Source: Pseudobdellovibrionaceae bacterium (lineage in GTDB: Bacteria > Bdellovibrionota > FAC87 > UBA2466 > JACKAF01). Taken from it: DNA of 64,000 nt. Position 1 is the stretch's first letter. Every line of letters begins with the position of its first letter. The stretch covers positions 310,001-374,000 of the forward strand of contig JACKAF010000002.1 of NCBI GenBank assembly GCA_020635235.1, in the 5' to 3' direction. Of this stretch, positions 51,976 through 59,581 are shown one piece after another. The position numbers were made by a program, and so were the translations under genes. Below the pieces are notes generated by a model, which saw only the letters and a program-made list of their open reading frames with translations, was not told the DNA's origin and did not search any database.

Positions 51976-52769
51976 AGAGTACCTCGCGGCAGTTCATGTT
52001 GCCAGAATGGCGTTCCGAGAACAGGCGTGCTGGCTTCCGCCTTTTGCTTCACCTGAATGAGCCCCGCTTCATACGCCAGTCTGCCCGCCTCCACCGCTTG
52101 CGCAAAGGCCTTTGCCATCTTGGGAGGATCCTCGCTGCGTGCGACTGCGGTGTTGAGCAACACCCCATCATAACCAAGTTCCATGGCCCGGGCTGCGTGC
52201 GACGGAGCGCCGATTCCGGCATCCACTAGAAGCGGCGTATGCGGGAATTGATCGCGCAATACTTTAAGGGCGTACTCGTTTTGTAAACCTCTTCCGGAAC
52301 CAATCGGGGCTCCCCAAGGCATAAGGATGCGGCACCCGGCGGCGAGAAGGCGCTCTGCGACAACCGGATCATCGTTGGTGTAGGGAAAAACGTAAAAGCC
52401 GTCCTCGCACAATATGCGCGCCGCTTCGACCAATCCAAACGGATCGGGTTGGAGAGTGTGTTCGTTTCCGACAACCTCGAGCTTAATCCAGTTGGTATCA
52501 AAAACCTGGCGGGCCATTTGAGCGGTGCTAACGGCCTCCTTTACGCTCCGGCAACCGGCCGTATTGGGAAGCACTCGCACGCCACTTTGTTGGATGAGAC
52601 CCCAAAAATTTTCCGCCCCGTGTAGGGCCTTGGATTGGCGGCGCAAGGAAACGGTGACTACTTGGGTGCCCGACTCAACAATAGCCCGCCTAAGGAGTTC
52701 CGGATTGCGGTATTGGGCCGTGCCCAAAAAAAGTCGACTTTCGATTTCAACATCAGCAATTTTCCACAC
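51972..52769 (-). CDS. thiG: Thiazole synthase ThiG
   Basis: 265 residues, TIM barrel. NWIKLEVVGNEHTLQPD (about 93-109) contains the Lys that forms the imine with deoxyxylulose phosphate; LMPWGAPIGSGRGLQNE (about 148) and LVDAGIGAPSHAARAMELG (about 180) complete the family motifs. Makes the thiazole ring from DXP, dehydroglycine and ThiS thiocarboxylate. Follows thiS by a 2-base gap. Confidence 0.95.
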   Translation of the reverse strand: MWKIADVEIESRLFLGTAQYRNPELLRRAIVESGTQVVTVSLRRQSKALHGAENFWGLIQQSGVRVLPNTAGCRSVKEAVSTAQMARQVFDTNWIKLEVVGNEHTLQPDPFGLVEAARILCEDGFYVFPYTNDDPVVAERLLAAGCRILMPWGAPIGSGRGLQNEYALKVLRDQFPHTPLLVDAGIGAPSHAARAMELGYDGVLLNTAVARSEDPPKMAKAFAQAVEAGRLAYEAGLIQVKQKAEASTPVLGTPFWQHELPRGTL

Positions 52770-52771
52770 AA

Positions 52772-52972
52772 CTAGCCTCCCTGGTAGGGGACAAGAATCT
52801 CGATCTCGTCGTTTTCATGAAGCTCAAAATCTTTGTACTGAAATTTCGGGATGCAGGACATGTTGACCGAAACGGCCACATAGGGCTTATCCATTTTGAG
52901 ATCGCTCAAAAGTTCCTGTACCGAAACCCTGTCTTTAACGGTTTGGACTTCGCCGTTTACATTTACGCGCAC
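52772..52972 (-). CDS. thiS: Sulfur carrier ThiS
   Basis: 66 residues ending in the required Gly-Gly (VPYQGG). Beta-grasp fold: MRVNVNGEVQTV at the start and VAVSVNMS in the middle. The C-terminal Gly is adenylated and thiocarboxylated to supply sulfur to ThiG. No thiF gene is present in this operon, so adenylation is probably by a protein encoded elsewhere. The start overlaps the end of thiO by 10 bases. Confidence 0.94.
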   Translation of the reverse strand: MRVNVNGEVQTVKDRVSVQELLSDLKMDKPYVAVSVNMSCIPKFQYKDFELHENDEIEILVPYQGG

Positions 52973-54036
52973 TGAGTGGCCTCCGTTTCAAGCTCTCGAA
53001 AAGGCGGCGCGAGTTGCCCGCATTCAAGCAGCTCACAAGCCAGCTCGGTGAGCTTAGGGCTTACGAGAAAACCGTGTCTGAAAAGGCCGTTCACGTGCAA
53101 CACGCCTTCACGAAAAAAGGTGCGGGGCTGGTTGTCTGTAAAAGCGGGCCGGCATTGAGTAACGGATTCAAGAATCTCAGCCTCCCCGAAGCCGCTATGA
53201 ATGACATATGCAGCAGACAGTAGCTCCAACGCGGATCGTACCGTTACCGGTCCGTAATCTTCGCATTCTATTTGCGTGGCTCCGATGACGTAGCTGTGAT
53301 TGGGGCGGGGAACAACATAAATAGGGTGCTTGGGGTGGAGTAAGCGGATCGGTCTATGGAGTTCAACATCGGGCGCGCGTACAATGAAAAGTTCTCCCCG
53401 CACGCCACGCAATCCCGGAGCCGAAGCCTTGACCCCGCGGCAATCAACGACTTGATCGTACGAGTGCTCGGCCGTGGAGGTTTCTACGGTGTTTGCGGAA
53501 AGCGAAAGTACCGGAGTTCCAAAGTGCATTTGGGTTCCCATGTGCCGGAGCTGCAGGTGCAACGCCCGTAATAGTGCCCGGTTGTCGATGTTGCCTTCCA
53601 TAGGAAAATACAGACCTTCCTGAAAGCGGCTATCGATTTCGGGTTCAAGCTCGCGGAGCGATTCGCCCCGTAGCCATTCCATAGCGGCCTGCGGGTTCAG
53701 GCGGCGAATGCGCTGCTGCCACTGGTCCAGTTGTTCACGATCGTTGGGGTGAACAAGGGCCAAGGTCCCACGTCTTTGGAAGAACACCGGTTCACTCAAG
53801 GTGTCGACAATCGAGGCCCACATATCCAGTGAAGGAGCGGCCAGCGAGTGGATGAGAGGTTCGGCGTCTTCCAGAGCCCCCACGGAGTCGAGCAGACCTG
53901 CGGCGGCATGACTGCAATTCTGAGAGGGATGCTCATCTCTATCGAAAAGATCGATCCGCCACCCTCTTTGATTGAGTCGCCAGGCCATAAGGCTTCCGAC
54001 GACACCGGCGCCTACGATGGCGGCTCTCCTAGTCAC
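52963..54036 (-). CDS. thiO: Glycine oxidase ThiO
   Basis: 357 residues from the GTG at 54036, which overlaps the thiC stop codon by 8 bases and has GAGG six bases upstream; a longer frame would run back through thiC. FAD-binding AAIVGAGVVGSLMAWRLNQ at the N-terminus, then HAAAGLLDS, and a C-terminal VNGLFRHGFLVSP that closes the FAD site. DAO/D-amino-acid-oxidase family. Oxidises glycine to the dehydroglycine used by ThiG, which means an oxygen-dependent route rather than the anaerobic ThiH lyase. Confidence 0.92.
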   Translation of the reverse strand: MTRRAAIVGAGVVGSLMAWRLNQRGWRIDLFDRDEHPSQNCSHAAAGLLDSVGALEDAEPLIHSLAAPSLDMWASIVDTLSEPVFFQRRGTLALVHPNDREQLDQWQQRIRRLNPQAAMEWLRGESLRELEPEIDSRFQEGLYFPMEGNIDNRALLRALHLQLRHMGTQMHFGTPVLSLSANTVETSTAEHSYDQVVDCRGVKASAPGLRGVRGELFIVRAPDVELHRPIRLLHPKHPIYVVPRPNHSYVIGATQIECEDYGPVTVRSALELLSAAYVIHSGFGEAEILESVTQCRPAFTDNQPRTFFREGVLHVNGLFRHGFLVSPKLTELACELLECGQLAPPFRELETEATQCA

Positions 54037-55768
54037 GGGCCGCCTCGGCTGCGCGTTTGATGTCTTGGCTGATATGCATGGAGCAAAACTTCGGTCCACA
54101 CATCGAACAGAATTCTGCGACCTTCGCGCCTTCTGCCGGCAAGGTTTCGTCGTGGAAAGCGCGCGCTGTATCGGGGTCCAACGAAAGGTTGAACTGATCT
54201 TCCCAGCGGAATTCAAAACGAGCCTTGGACAATAAGTCATCTCGAAGCCGGGCACCGGGGTGTCCTTTGGCCAGATCGGCCGCGTGCGCCGCGATCTTGT
54301 AGGCAATGAGGCCCGTTTTCACGTCATCTCGGTTGGGAAGTCCAAGATGTTCTTTGGGGGTGACGTAGCAAAGCATGGCACAGCCGTACCAACCAATCAT
54401 TGCGGCGCCGATCCCGCTGGTGATGTGATCGTAACCTGGGGCGATATCGGTGGTTAACGGTCCCAGCGTATAAAACGGTGCTTCGTGGCAGTGCTTAAGC
54501 TGCAGATCCATGTTCTCCTGCACAAGGTGCATCGGAACGTGTCCTGGTCCTTCAATCATCACTTGGACATCGTGTTTCCAGGCAATCTTGGTCAGCTCAC
54601 CCAGCGTTTTGAGTTCGCCAAGCTGGGCGTCGTCGTTCGCGTCTGCAATGGAGCCGGGTCGCAACCCATCGCCCAGGGAGAAAGCGACGTCATAGGCTTT
54701 CAAAATCTCGCAGATCTCTTCGAAATGCGTATAGAGAAAGTTTTCCTGGTGGTGTGCCAGACACCACTTGGCCAGGATGGATCCCCCGCGGGAAACGATC
54801 CCGGTCATGCGGTTTTGAGTAAGCGGCACATAGGCCAAACGCACACCCGCGTGGATAGTAAAATAATCCACGCCTTGTTCCGCCTGTTCAATAAGCGTAT
54901 CTCTAAAAACTTCCCAGTTTAGGGCCTCGGGGTCTCCGTTTACCTTTTCCAGCGCCTGGTAGATGGGAACCGTGCCGATGGGAACGGCGGCATTGCGCAA
55001 AATCCACTCCCGCGTTTCGTGGATATCCGGGCCAGTAGACAAATCCATTACGGTGTCTGCCCCCCAACGTGTAGCCCAAAGAAGCTTTTCTACCTCCTCA
55101 GCAATGGATGAGGTGATGGCAGAATTGCCGATATTGGCGTTTACCTTCACCAGGAAATTGCGACCGATTATCATCGGCTCACTTTCGGGGTGGTTAATGT
55201 TATTGGGAAGGATGGCCCGGCCGGCGGCAATTTCATCGCGGACGAACTCCGGTGTAATGCGATCCGGCAGCTTCGCGCCCCAGGCATTTCCTTTGAGGCG
55301 GCATTCTCTTTCCGCCAATTTTTGTACCGCTGCCTGTCTTTGAGTTTCCCGCAAAGCCACAAACTCCATTTCCGGAGTTACAATTCCTTTTCTCGCATAG
55401 TGGAGTTGGGTGACGTTTTGGCCCGCTTTCGCGCGACGAGGGGAGCGCAAGAGTCCGGGGTAACGCCGTTTGGCAAAGAGCCTGCTTTTTTCAGCGTATG
55501 GCGAGGTTTCGCTGTCACCGCGTTCGTCTATCCATTGGCTGCGTAGCGCCGGTAGGCCTTTGGTGATGTCTATGGGACATTCGGGATCGGTGTAAGGGCC
55601 GGAGGTGTCGTAAACCGCGAGGGTTCCGTCCTTATGAGTAATCTCCCGCATCGGAACCTGGACGCTTTTGTGCTGCTCGCCTCCTATATATATCTTTTTG
55701 GATTTCGGCAGAGGGTTGCGGTACGGGCTTAGGTCTGTCGGAATAGTGCGGGTGGTTTCTCGGTGCAT
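54029..55768 (-). CDS. thiC: Phosphomethylpyrimidine synthase ThiC
   Basis: 579 residues. Contains the radical-SAM [4Fe-4S] cluster motif C-x2-C-x4-C (FCSMCGPKFCSM, about 558) and the ThiC signatures TGPDIHETREWILRNAAVPIG (about 245) and IEGPGHVP (about 418). Converts 5-aminoimidazole ribotide to hydroxymethylpyrimidine phosphate. Leads the thi operon and is preceded by a TPP riboswitch. A Shine-Dalgarno sequence (TTGGAGGACTC) precedes the ATG. Confidence 0.97.
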   Translation of the reverse strand: MHRETTRTIPTDLSPYRNPLPKSKKIYIGGEQHKSVQVPMREITHKDGTLAVYDTSGPYTDPECPIDITKGLPALRSQWIDERGDSETSPYAEKSRLFAKRRYPGLLRSPRRAKAGQNVTQLHYARKGIVTPEMEFVALRETQRQAAVQKLAERECRLKGNAWGAKLPDRITPEFVRDEIAAGRAILPNNINHPESEPMIIGRNFLVKVNANIGNSAITSSIAEEVEKLLWATRWGADTVMDLSTGPDIHETREWILRNAAVPIGTVPIYQALEKVNGDPEALNWEVFRDTLIEQAEQGVDYFTIHAGVRLAYVPLTQNRMTGIVSRGGSILAKWCLAHHQENFLYTHFEEICEILKAYDVAFSLGDGLRPGSIADANDDAQLGELKTLGELTKIAWKHDVQVMIEGPGHVPMHLVQENMDLQLKHCHEAPFYTLGPLTTDIAPGYDHITSGIGAAMIGWYGCAMLCYVTPKEHLGLPNRDDVKTGLIAYKIAAHAADLAKGHPGARLRDDLLSKARFEFRWEDQFNLSLDPDTARAFHDETLPAEGAKVAEFCSMCGPKFCSMHISQDIKRAAEAARD

Positions 55769-55847
55769 GAGTCCTCCAAAGCTTTGCTGGCCAATCCCTG
55801 GCCGGGATCAATGGAGAACGCGCGTAAGTAAGACGCTATGATGTCGT

Positions 55848-55936
55848 TCACCATTCCTTCGCTGGTATTACCCAGTTCAGGTTCCAAGGGTTGAACGCTC
55901 CCTTGCGTTCTCTCAGCCTACGGGCACCCCCGGTGA
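55848..55936 (-). promoter_or_regulatory. TPP riboswitch (THI element) upstream of thiC
   Basis: On the minus strand the conserved blocks follow in order: GGGGGTGCCCGTAGGCTGAGA, then CCCTTGGAACCTGAACTGG and TAATACCAGCGAAGGAA, closed by a P1 stem (TCACC at 55932-55936 with GGTGA at 55848-55852). Bound thiamine pyrophosphate should reduce expression of thiC and the downstream genes. Between it and thiC, CTCCA (near 55814) can pair with TGGAG of the ribosome-binding site, suggesting translational control, and there is no clear terminator. The platform prediction is inference. Confidence 0.97.
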
Positions 55937-55971
55937 CCCACTACACCTAACGCACGAAAAGGATCTTGTCC

Positions 55972-56006
55972 AAAAAAAAAGCCACTGGTTTGCACCAGTG
56001 GCTTTT
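55972..56006 (-). terminator. Intrinsic terminator of histone 2
   Basis: A 9-bp stem GCCACTGGT (55981-55989) / ACCAGTGGC (55994-56002) with a four-base loop, extended by A/T pairing. On the minus strand nine T follow (A-run 55972-55980), and TTTT flanks the other side. Separates the histone transcript from the thi operon, whose riboswitch begins only 36 bases further. Confidence 0.93.
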
Positions 56007-56026
56007 AAAGCGATTACCCGTAAAGA

Positions 56027-56242
56027 CTACAGGTCGGTCGCACGGAGCGTCTTACGTCCGTTGGCCTTCGCACGGTTACAACCCTGCGTGATGAGGCCCT
56101 GAACGTTAGCCGTTAGCGCGCCGATAACATCGGAGCTGCAGTTCATCTTGTTCTTCTTGATGAATTCCTTCACCTTCGATTGAACAACTAACGGATTATT
56201 GGTCTTGCTACCACCGGTAGCCTTTTTAGCTTTCTTAGCCAT
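56027..56242 (-). CDS. Bacterial histone-fold protein (histone 2)
   Basis: 71 residues. N-terminal tail MAKKAKKATGGSKTNN is basic. Histone fold: helix 1 about 19-30 (VVQSKVKEFIKKNK), long helix 2 about 36-61, then GRKTLRATDL (62-71) with the conserved Arg/Thr and Asp. The block NRAKANGRKT is shared exactly with histone 1. The frame ends at Leu71, slightly shorter than histone 1 after the final Asp. Expected to bind DNA and perhaps heterodimerise with histone 1 (inference). The G-rich ribosome-binding site (AGGGGGATAG) is 8-9 bases from the ATG. Confidence 0.87.
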   Translation of the reverse strand: MAKKAKKATGGSKTNNPLVVQSKVKEFIKKNKMNCSSDVIGALTANVQGLITQGCNRAKANGRKTLRATDL

Positions 56243-56285
56243 TCTACTATCCCCCTAAATAACAAGGTGTTCCAGAATAGGAATC

Positions 56286-56314
56286 ATCATAATCATGCTT
56301 ACTTGTTTTGTTAA
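56286..56314 (-). promoter_or_regulatory. Sigma-70-like promoter of histone 2
   Basis: On the minus strand, -35 TTAACA (56309-56314), a 17-base spacer and -10 TATGAT (56286-56291), close to consensus. The predicted leader is about 37 bases. The same 17-base spacing and leader length appear at histone 1. A strong, housekeeping-type promoter. Confidence 0.75.
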
Positions 56315-56438
56315 CACTTTTGTGTGGTGTCCCCGCGCGTTTTTTTGCCCTTAGAGATAGAATGTAAGCGGTCTTAAGGATTGAGCAGTACTTTACGTAA
56401 CAACTCAGTGTCAGAAAAGCCTCCGGGAGGGGAAGAAT

Positions 56439-57344
56439 ATGAACCATACTCTTAAATGGTTGGTCGCTTTAGCGTGTTTTTCGGTTGCAGTGGCGTTCGG
56501 CGATCCGCCTACCGGTAAGTATAAGAGGATTGTCGATGATCTGACTCAGGTTCAAAGCAACTTCCCGGCCTTTGCGAGTGTTTTCTCAATTGGCCAGAAC
56601 GATGACGGGACCGAAATCTACGCACTTCGCATTAGCGCCACACCGCAGCGAATGGATAGCGCAAAGATTGGCCACTTGATGGTAGGAACCCACCACGGTA
56701 ACGAGAGCCACGCTCCCTTGTTTGTCGTTCGGTTTATCAACCACCTGGTAAAGCGCTTCAATAGCGACGCGCTTTGGAAAGACGGCTTAGCGGATCACGA
56801 ATGGACGTTTATTCCAGTTCTAAATATTTCTGGCTACAACTCCTCAAGCCGCTATGAAAAGGGTGTAGATCCGAACCGCGATTACCCCGGCCCTTGTAAC
56901 CCAAATCCAGGGGGCAAATTGCAAAGCATTCGGACGTTGATGAGCTTCCTGTCCCAGCGCCAGTTTTCAGGGGCAGTTACCGTTCACGGGTATATCGGTA
57001 CGATGACCTATCCTTGGGGCGTGGATACCGACAAGGTAGAGACTTTGGACCACAACTTGTTTGCGCAGATTACGGCAAAGGCCGCCGAGTTGAACGGCTA
57101 CCGAACCGGTACGCATACGGACATCGTTTACCCGGCGACAGGTACCTTCGAGGACTTTGCTTACTGGAAGTACGGAATGTGGGCGTTGCTATTGGAGCTC
57201 AAGTCAGGCTCCAACCAAGACTTAGACGATAGTGTGCTAGCGATCGAGTCGTATTACAGCCAACTTGCGGCGACCCCGAGCACGCAGTTTGAGTTTCTTG
57301 GCAATTGCTTACGCAATCGTAGCGTTGACCTTCAGCTCGATTAG
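56439..57344 (+). CDS. Secreted M14-family zinc carboxypeptidase
   Basis: 301 residues with a signal peptide (MNHTLKWLVALACFSVAVAF). Zinc ligands His86 and Glu89 (THHGNES) and His183 (VTVHGY); substrate Arg147 (DPNRDYP); catalytic Glu253 (LLLELKSG). This is the full M14 set, so it is probably active, removing C-terminal residues from peptides or trimming peptidoglycan stem peptides. A G-rich site (GGGAGGGG) precedes the ATG. Its stop is one base from the stop of the convergent kinase-like gene. Confidence 0.9.
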   Translation: MNHTLKWLVALACFSVAVAFGDPPTGKYKRIVDDLTQVQSNFPAFASVFSIGQNDDGTEIYALRISATPQRMDSAKIGHLMVGTHHGNESHAPLFVVRFINHLVKRFNSDALWKDGLADHEWTFIPVLNISGYNSSSRYEKGVDPNRDYPGPCNPNPGGKLQSIRTLMSFLSQRQFSGAVTVHGYIGTMTYPWGVDTDKVETLDHNLFAQITAKAAELNGYRTGTHTDIVYPATGTFEDFAYWKYGMWALLLELKSGSNQDLDDSVLAIESYYSQLAATPSTQFEFLGNCLRNRSVDLQLD

Positions 57345-57345
57345 A

Positions 57346-58053
57346 TTAAACGAGCGGGAAGAGTTGAAAGCTTAGGAATAGTAGAATCGCCGATAGGACC
57401 GGTATGGTGAGGTTGTCATCTACCGGCAGTGGGATCAGTTCCGCTAGGCAGCTCACTAGGCCGCCGAGGCCTGCGAGAAGCAACGCGTTTTCCAATCCCA
57501 AGTGGAAATAGGCAATGCCCAATAGAAAGCTGGCAACTCCGCTGGCGGCGAAATTGGCGAGCGAACCTTCCAAGCTTTTCTTATGCAGGATCTTGGTTTT
57601 CCCCCAAGTAGTTCCAACGACGGCCGCAATCGGATCTCCGATCGCAAGAAAGAGAATGCTCAACATCACAACTGGCTTGGGAAAAAGAAGCACTACGATA
57701 AATAGCCCAAGAGCGTAGAAAGAATTGCCGGTTAGACTCTTCAGTTCTTCGCGCCGCATAATAGCCCCGAAGAGACGAAGCCCAAAGCGGTTGAGCGCGG
57801 GGAATTGGAGACGCGCGACATCCAGCAGAACCATGAGTCCGCCAAGGCTCGCCAATGCGATCAGCGATTGCTCGCGCGTTAAGACGAAGCCGTATAGGAG
57901 GAAGCAGATCATCCCACTGGCAAAGTGGTAAACCTTGCGTCTGAGGTGTGGCCGCGAGCGGTCGCGTTTACGAACGGACCAGGTTACAGACGGGCCCTCG
58001 GAGAGCACCGGTTTTTTCAAAGCTGATGCGGTCATGCTTATACTCTTTGCCAC
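57346..58053 (-). CDS. Diacylglycerol/polyprenol kinase-like membrane protein (Dgk1/Sec59 type)
   Basis: 235 residues, about six to seven transmembrane segments. A cytosolic N-terminus (RRKVYHFASGMICF, about 38) and the loop FLAIGDPIAAVVGTTWGKTK with KSLEGSLANF (about 132-160) are the CTP-binding motifs of the CTP-dependent lipid kinase/CDP-DAG synthase-like family. Probably phosphorylates diacylglycerol or a polyprenol, perhaps recycling lipid carriers for glycan assembly; substrate not determined. Confidence 0.83.
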   Translation of the reverse strand: MAKSISMTASALKKPVLSEGPSVTWSVRKRDRSRPHLRRKVYHFASGMICFLLYGFVLTREQSLIALASLGGLMVLLDVARLQFPALNRFGLRLFGAIMRREELKSLTGNSFYALGLFIVVLLFPKPVVMLSILFLAIGDPIAAVVGTTWGKTKILHKKSLEGSLANFAASGVASFLLGIAYFHLGLENALLLAGLGGLVSCLAELIPLPVDDNLTIPVLSAILLFLSFQLFPLV

Positions 58054-58402
58054 ATTTCCCCCTACGAAACTCTAGAGTAGAGCAATAACGATACCGAAAA
58101 CGCTAACCTACTTTGAAAACGTATTTAAGTACTTGTAATAACAAATTAAAATGTGCTTCTTACTGGCGCGTGATGTGCCTGAGCCGCACTGCATTTGCGC
58201 AAACCTCTACGCATCTCCAACGGCCGTTTCGTGGTACGGCGCAGGAACACTCTTTATTTACGTTAAATTGATAAATGATTTCGCTCATTAGAAGCGGAGA
58301 GTCTTGGGTGAAACACGAGCCTCCGGTGCGTAGGGCTTTACGCACTCACTACTCAACCGTGCGCAGAAAAGAGCGTGCTACAATAAGAAAACAAACCAAA
58401 TC
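58054..58402. other. 349-base gene-free interval
   Basis: Between divergent genes. No coding frame with a convincing start or composition. The only structure I see is a 7-bp hairpin GTGCGTA/TACGCAC (58326-58332 and 58339-58345) with a six-base loop and no T-run. A regulatory or small-RNA role cannot be judged from sequence. Confidence 0.4.
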
Positions 58403-59581
58403 ATGAAAAAAATCCCAGCTATTTTGATTGGCTTCTGCGGGCTATTTGGCCGCCCCGCGCTTGGCATGTTGTTGAGTACCGAGTCGGTACAGACGCAATT
58501 GGATCGCGCGGTAAGCGTTGTGGAGCTAAGAGTCGAGTCCAAGTGGGCCGACGAAGACCCCGTATTTGGGCTTCGTTGGACAGCTGTCGCGCGAGTGGCG
58601 CGCGTCTTAGAGGAGCGACCAGATGGGCGCCCCTTACCGGATCCCGGAGATACTATCCGTTTGCACGGCATTGGCGGAGAGGCCAATGGGGTGGGGGTTC
58701 TATTGAACGGTTACCCCCGTCCTTTTGTGGGGAAACGTTACAAAACTTATCTGCAACGTGACGGATCCGACTATTCTATTGCGGGTTTTGAAGCGGGCTT
58801 CATTCCGCTTGGTCACGAGAGGCAATACAGTCGCAACCGAACCGACGGTAGCGACGGCAGTGGCACCGGTCCCTTTTTGAGGTGGGAACCAGAATATTTT
58901 CCGATTCCGTACTTTGTGTCGTCCACTACCTTTTCAGGCATGGGTACATTCGTCCCATCTATCGTCTCGAGTTTTGAAACTTGGGCAAATGTAAATGGTT
59001 CGAGCGTGAGCTTCATTGGATTGGGATGCTCCACGTCGTCAGAAAATCAGAATGATGGTGTGAATAATGTGATCTTTGAAGCGTCAAACTGGCCTTTTGA
59101 AACTTCGGTGATTGCGATTACGCGTAATTTTTTTATTTCCGGAGACAGTCCCAAGGCAGGAATGATTTTGGACTCCGATATTATTTTCAACGGAGTGAAT
59201 CACAGTTTCACCGTGTCCAATGAGACCGGCAAGTTTGATATTCAAAACATCATGACCCATGAGATTGGTCACCTACTGGGATTGGGACATGAGGTTAGTC
59301 CAGAGGATACCGATGCCACAATGCACGCGATGGCGGTACCTTTGGAGACAAAAAAACGTGATTTGGCGACGAACGACATCGCAGGTATCAAGTCTGCCTA
59401 TCCCGGAGTTTCCTCATTGGGCTCTTCATTCAACCTAAGCTGCGACCTTTCTTCCACGGCAAGCTGTGCCGCTACACACCGCCCTTGTGGCAGTCCTCTC
59501 TCCTTAATACCTGTGCTCATGGTGCTGGCTACTCTGCTAGGTCTCGGTAGGTTTTCGCCGTACTGGCGACGGGTTACTTAA
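58403..59581 (+). CDS. Secreted metzincin-type metalloprotease with C-terminal anchor
   Basis: 392 residues. Signal peptide to about residue 21. Zinc-binding HEIGHLLGLGHE (His286, His290, His296; Glu287) is the extended metzincin motif of M10/M12/M57-type proteases, with a Met-turn at Met307/Met310 (TMHAMA). A C-terminal hydrophobic helix (about 366-384, LSLIPVLMVLATLLGLG) followed by SPYWRRVT resembles a sorting signal of the CTERM type (hydrophobic span plus basic tail). The domain between about 25 and 130 is a separate beta-rich region. Its end overlaps the convergent gene by 8 bases. Confidence 0.88.
   Translation: MKKIPAILIGFCGLFGRPALGMLLSTESVQTQLDRAVSVVELRVESKWADEDPVFGLRWTAVARVARVLEERPDGRPLPDPGDTIRLHGIGGEANGVGVLLNGYPRPFVGKRYKTYLQRDGSDYSIAGFEAGFIPLGHERQYSRNRTDGSDGSGTGPFLRWEPEYFPIPYFVSSTTFSGMGTFVPSIVSSFETWANVNGSSVSFIGLGCSTSSENQNDGVNNVIFEASNWPFETSVIAITRNFFISGDSPKAGMILDSDIIFNGVNHSFTVSNETGKFDIQNIMTHEIGHLLGLGHEVSPEDTDATMHAMAVPLETKKRDLATNDIAGIKSAYPGVSSLGSSFNLSCDLSSTASCAATHRPCGSPLSLIPVLMVLATLLGLGRFSPYWRRVT

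Noticed and set aside
54037..54306. N-terminal extension of thiO into thiC
   Set aside because: The added residues are an out-of-frame reading of thiC; the GTG at 54036 begins at the FAD motif and has a ribosome-binding site.
58326..58345. Hairpin in the 349-base gap as a terminator
   Set aside because: No T-run follows on either strand, and neighbours are divergent rather than ending here.
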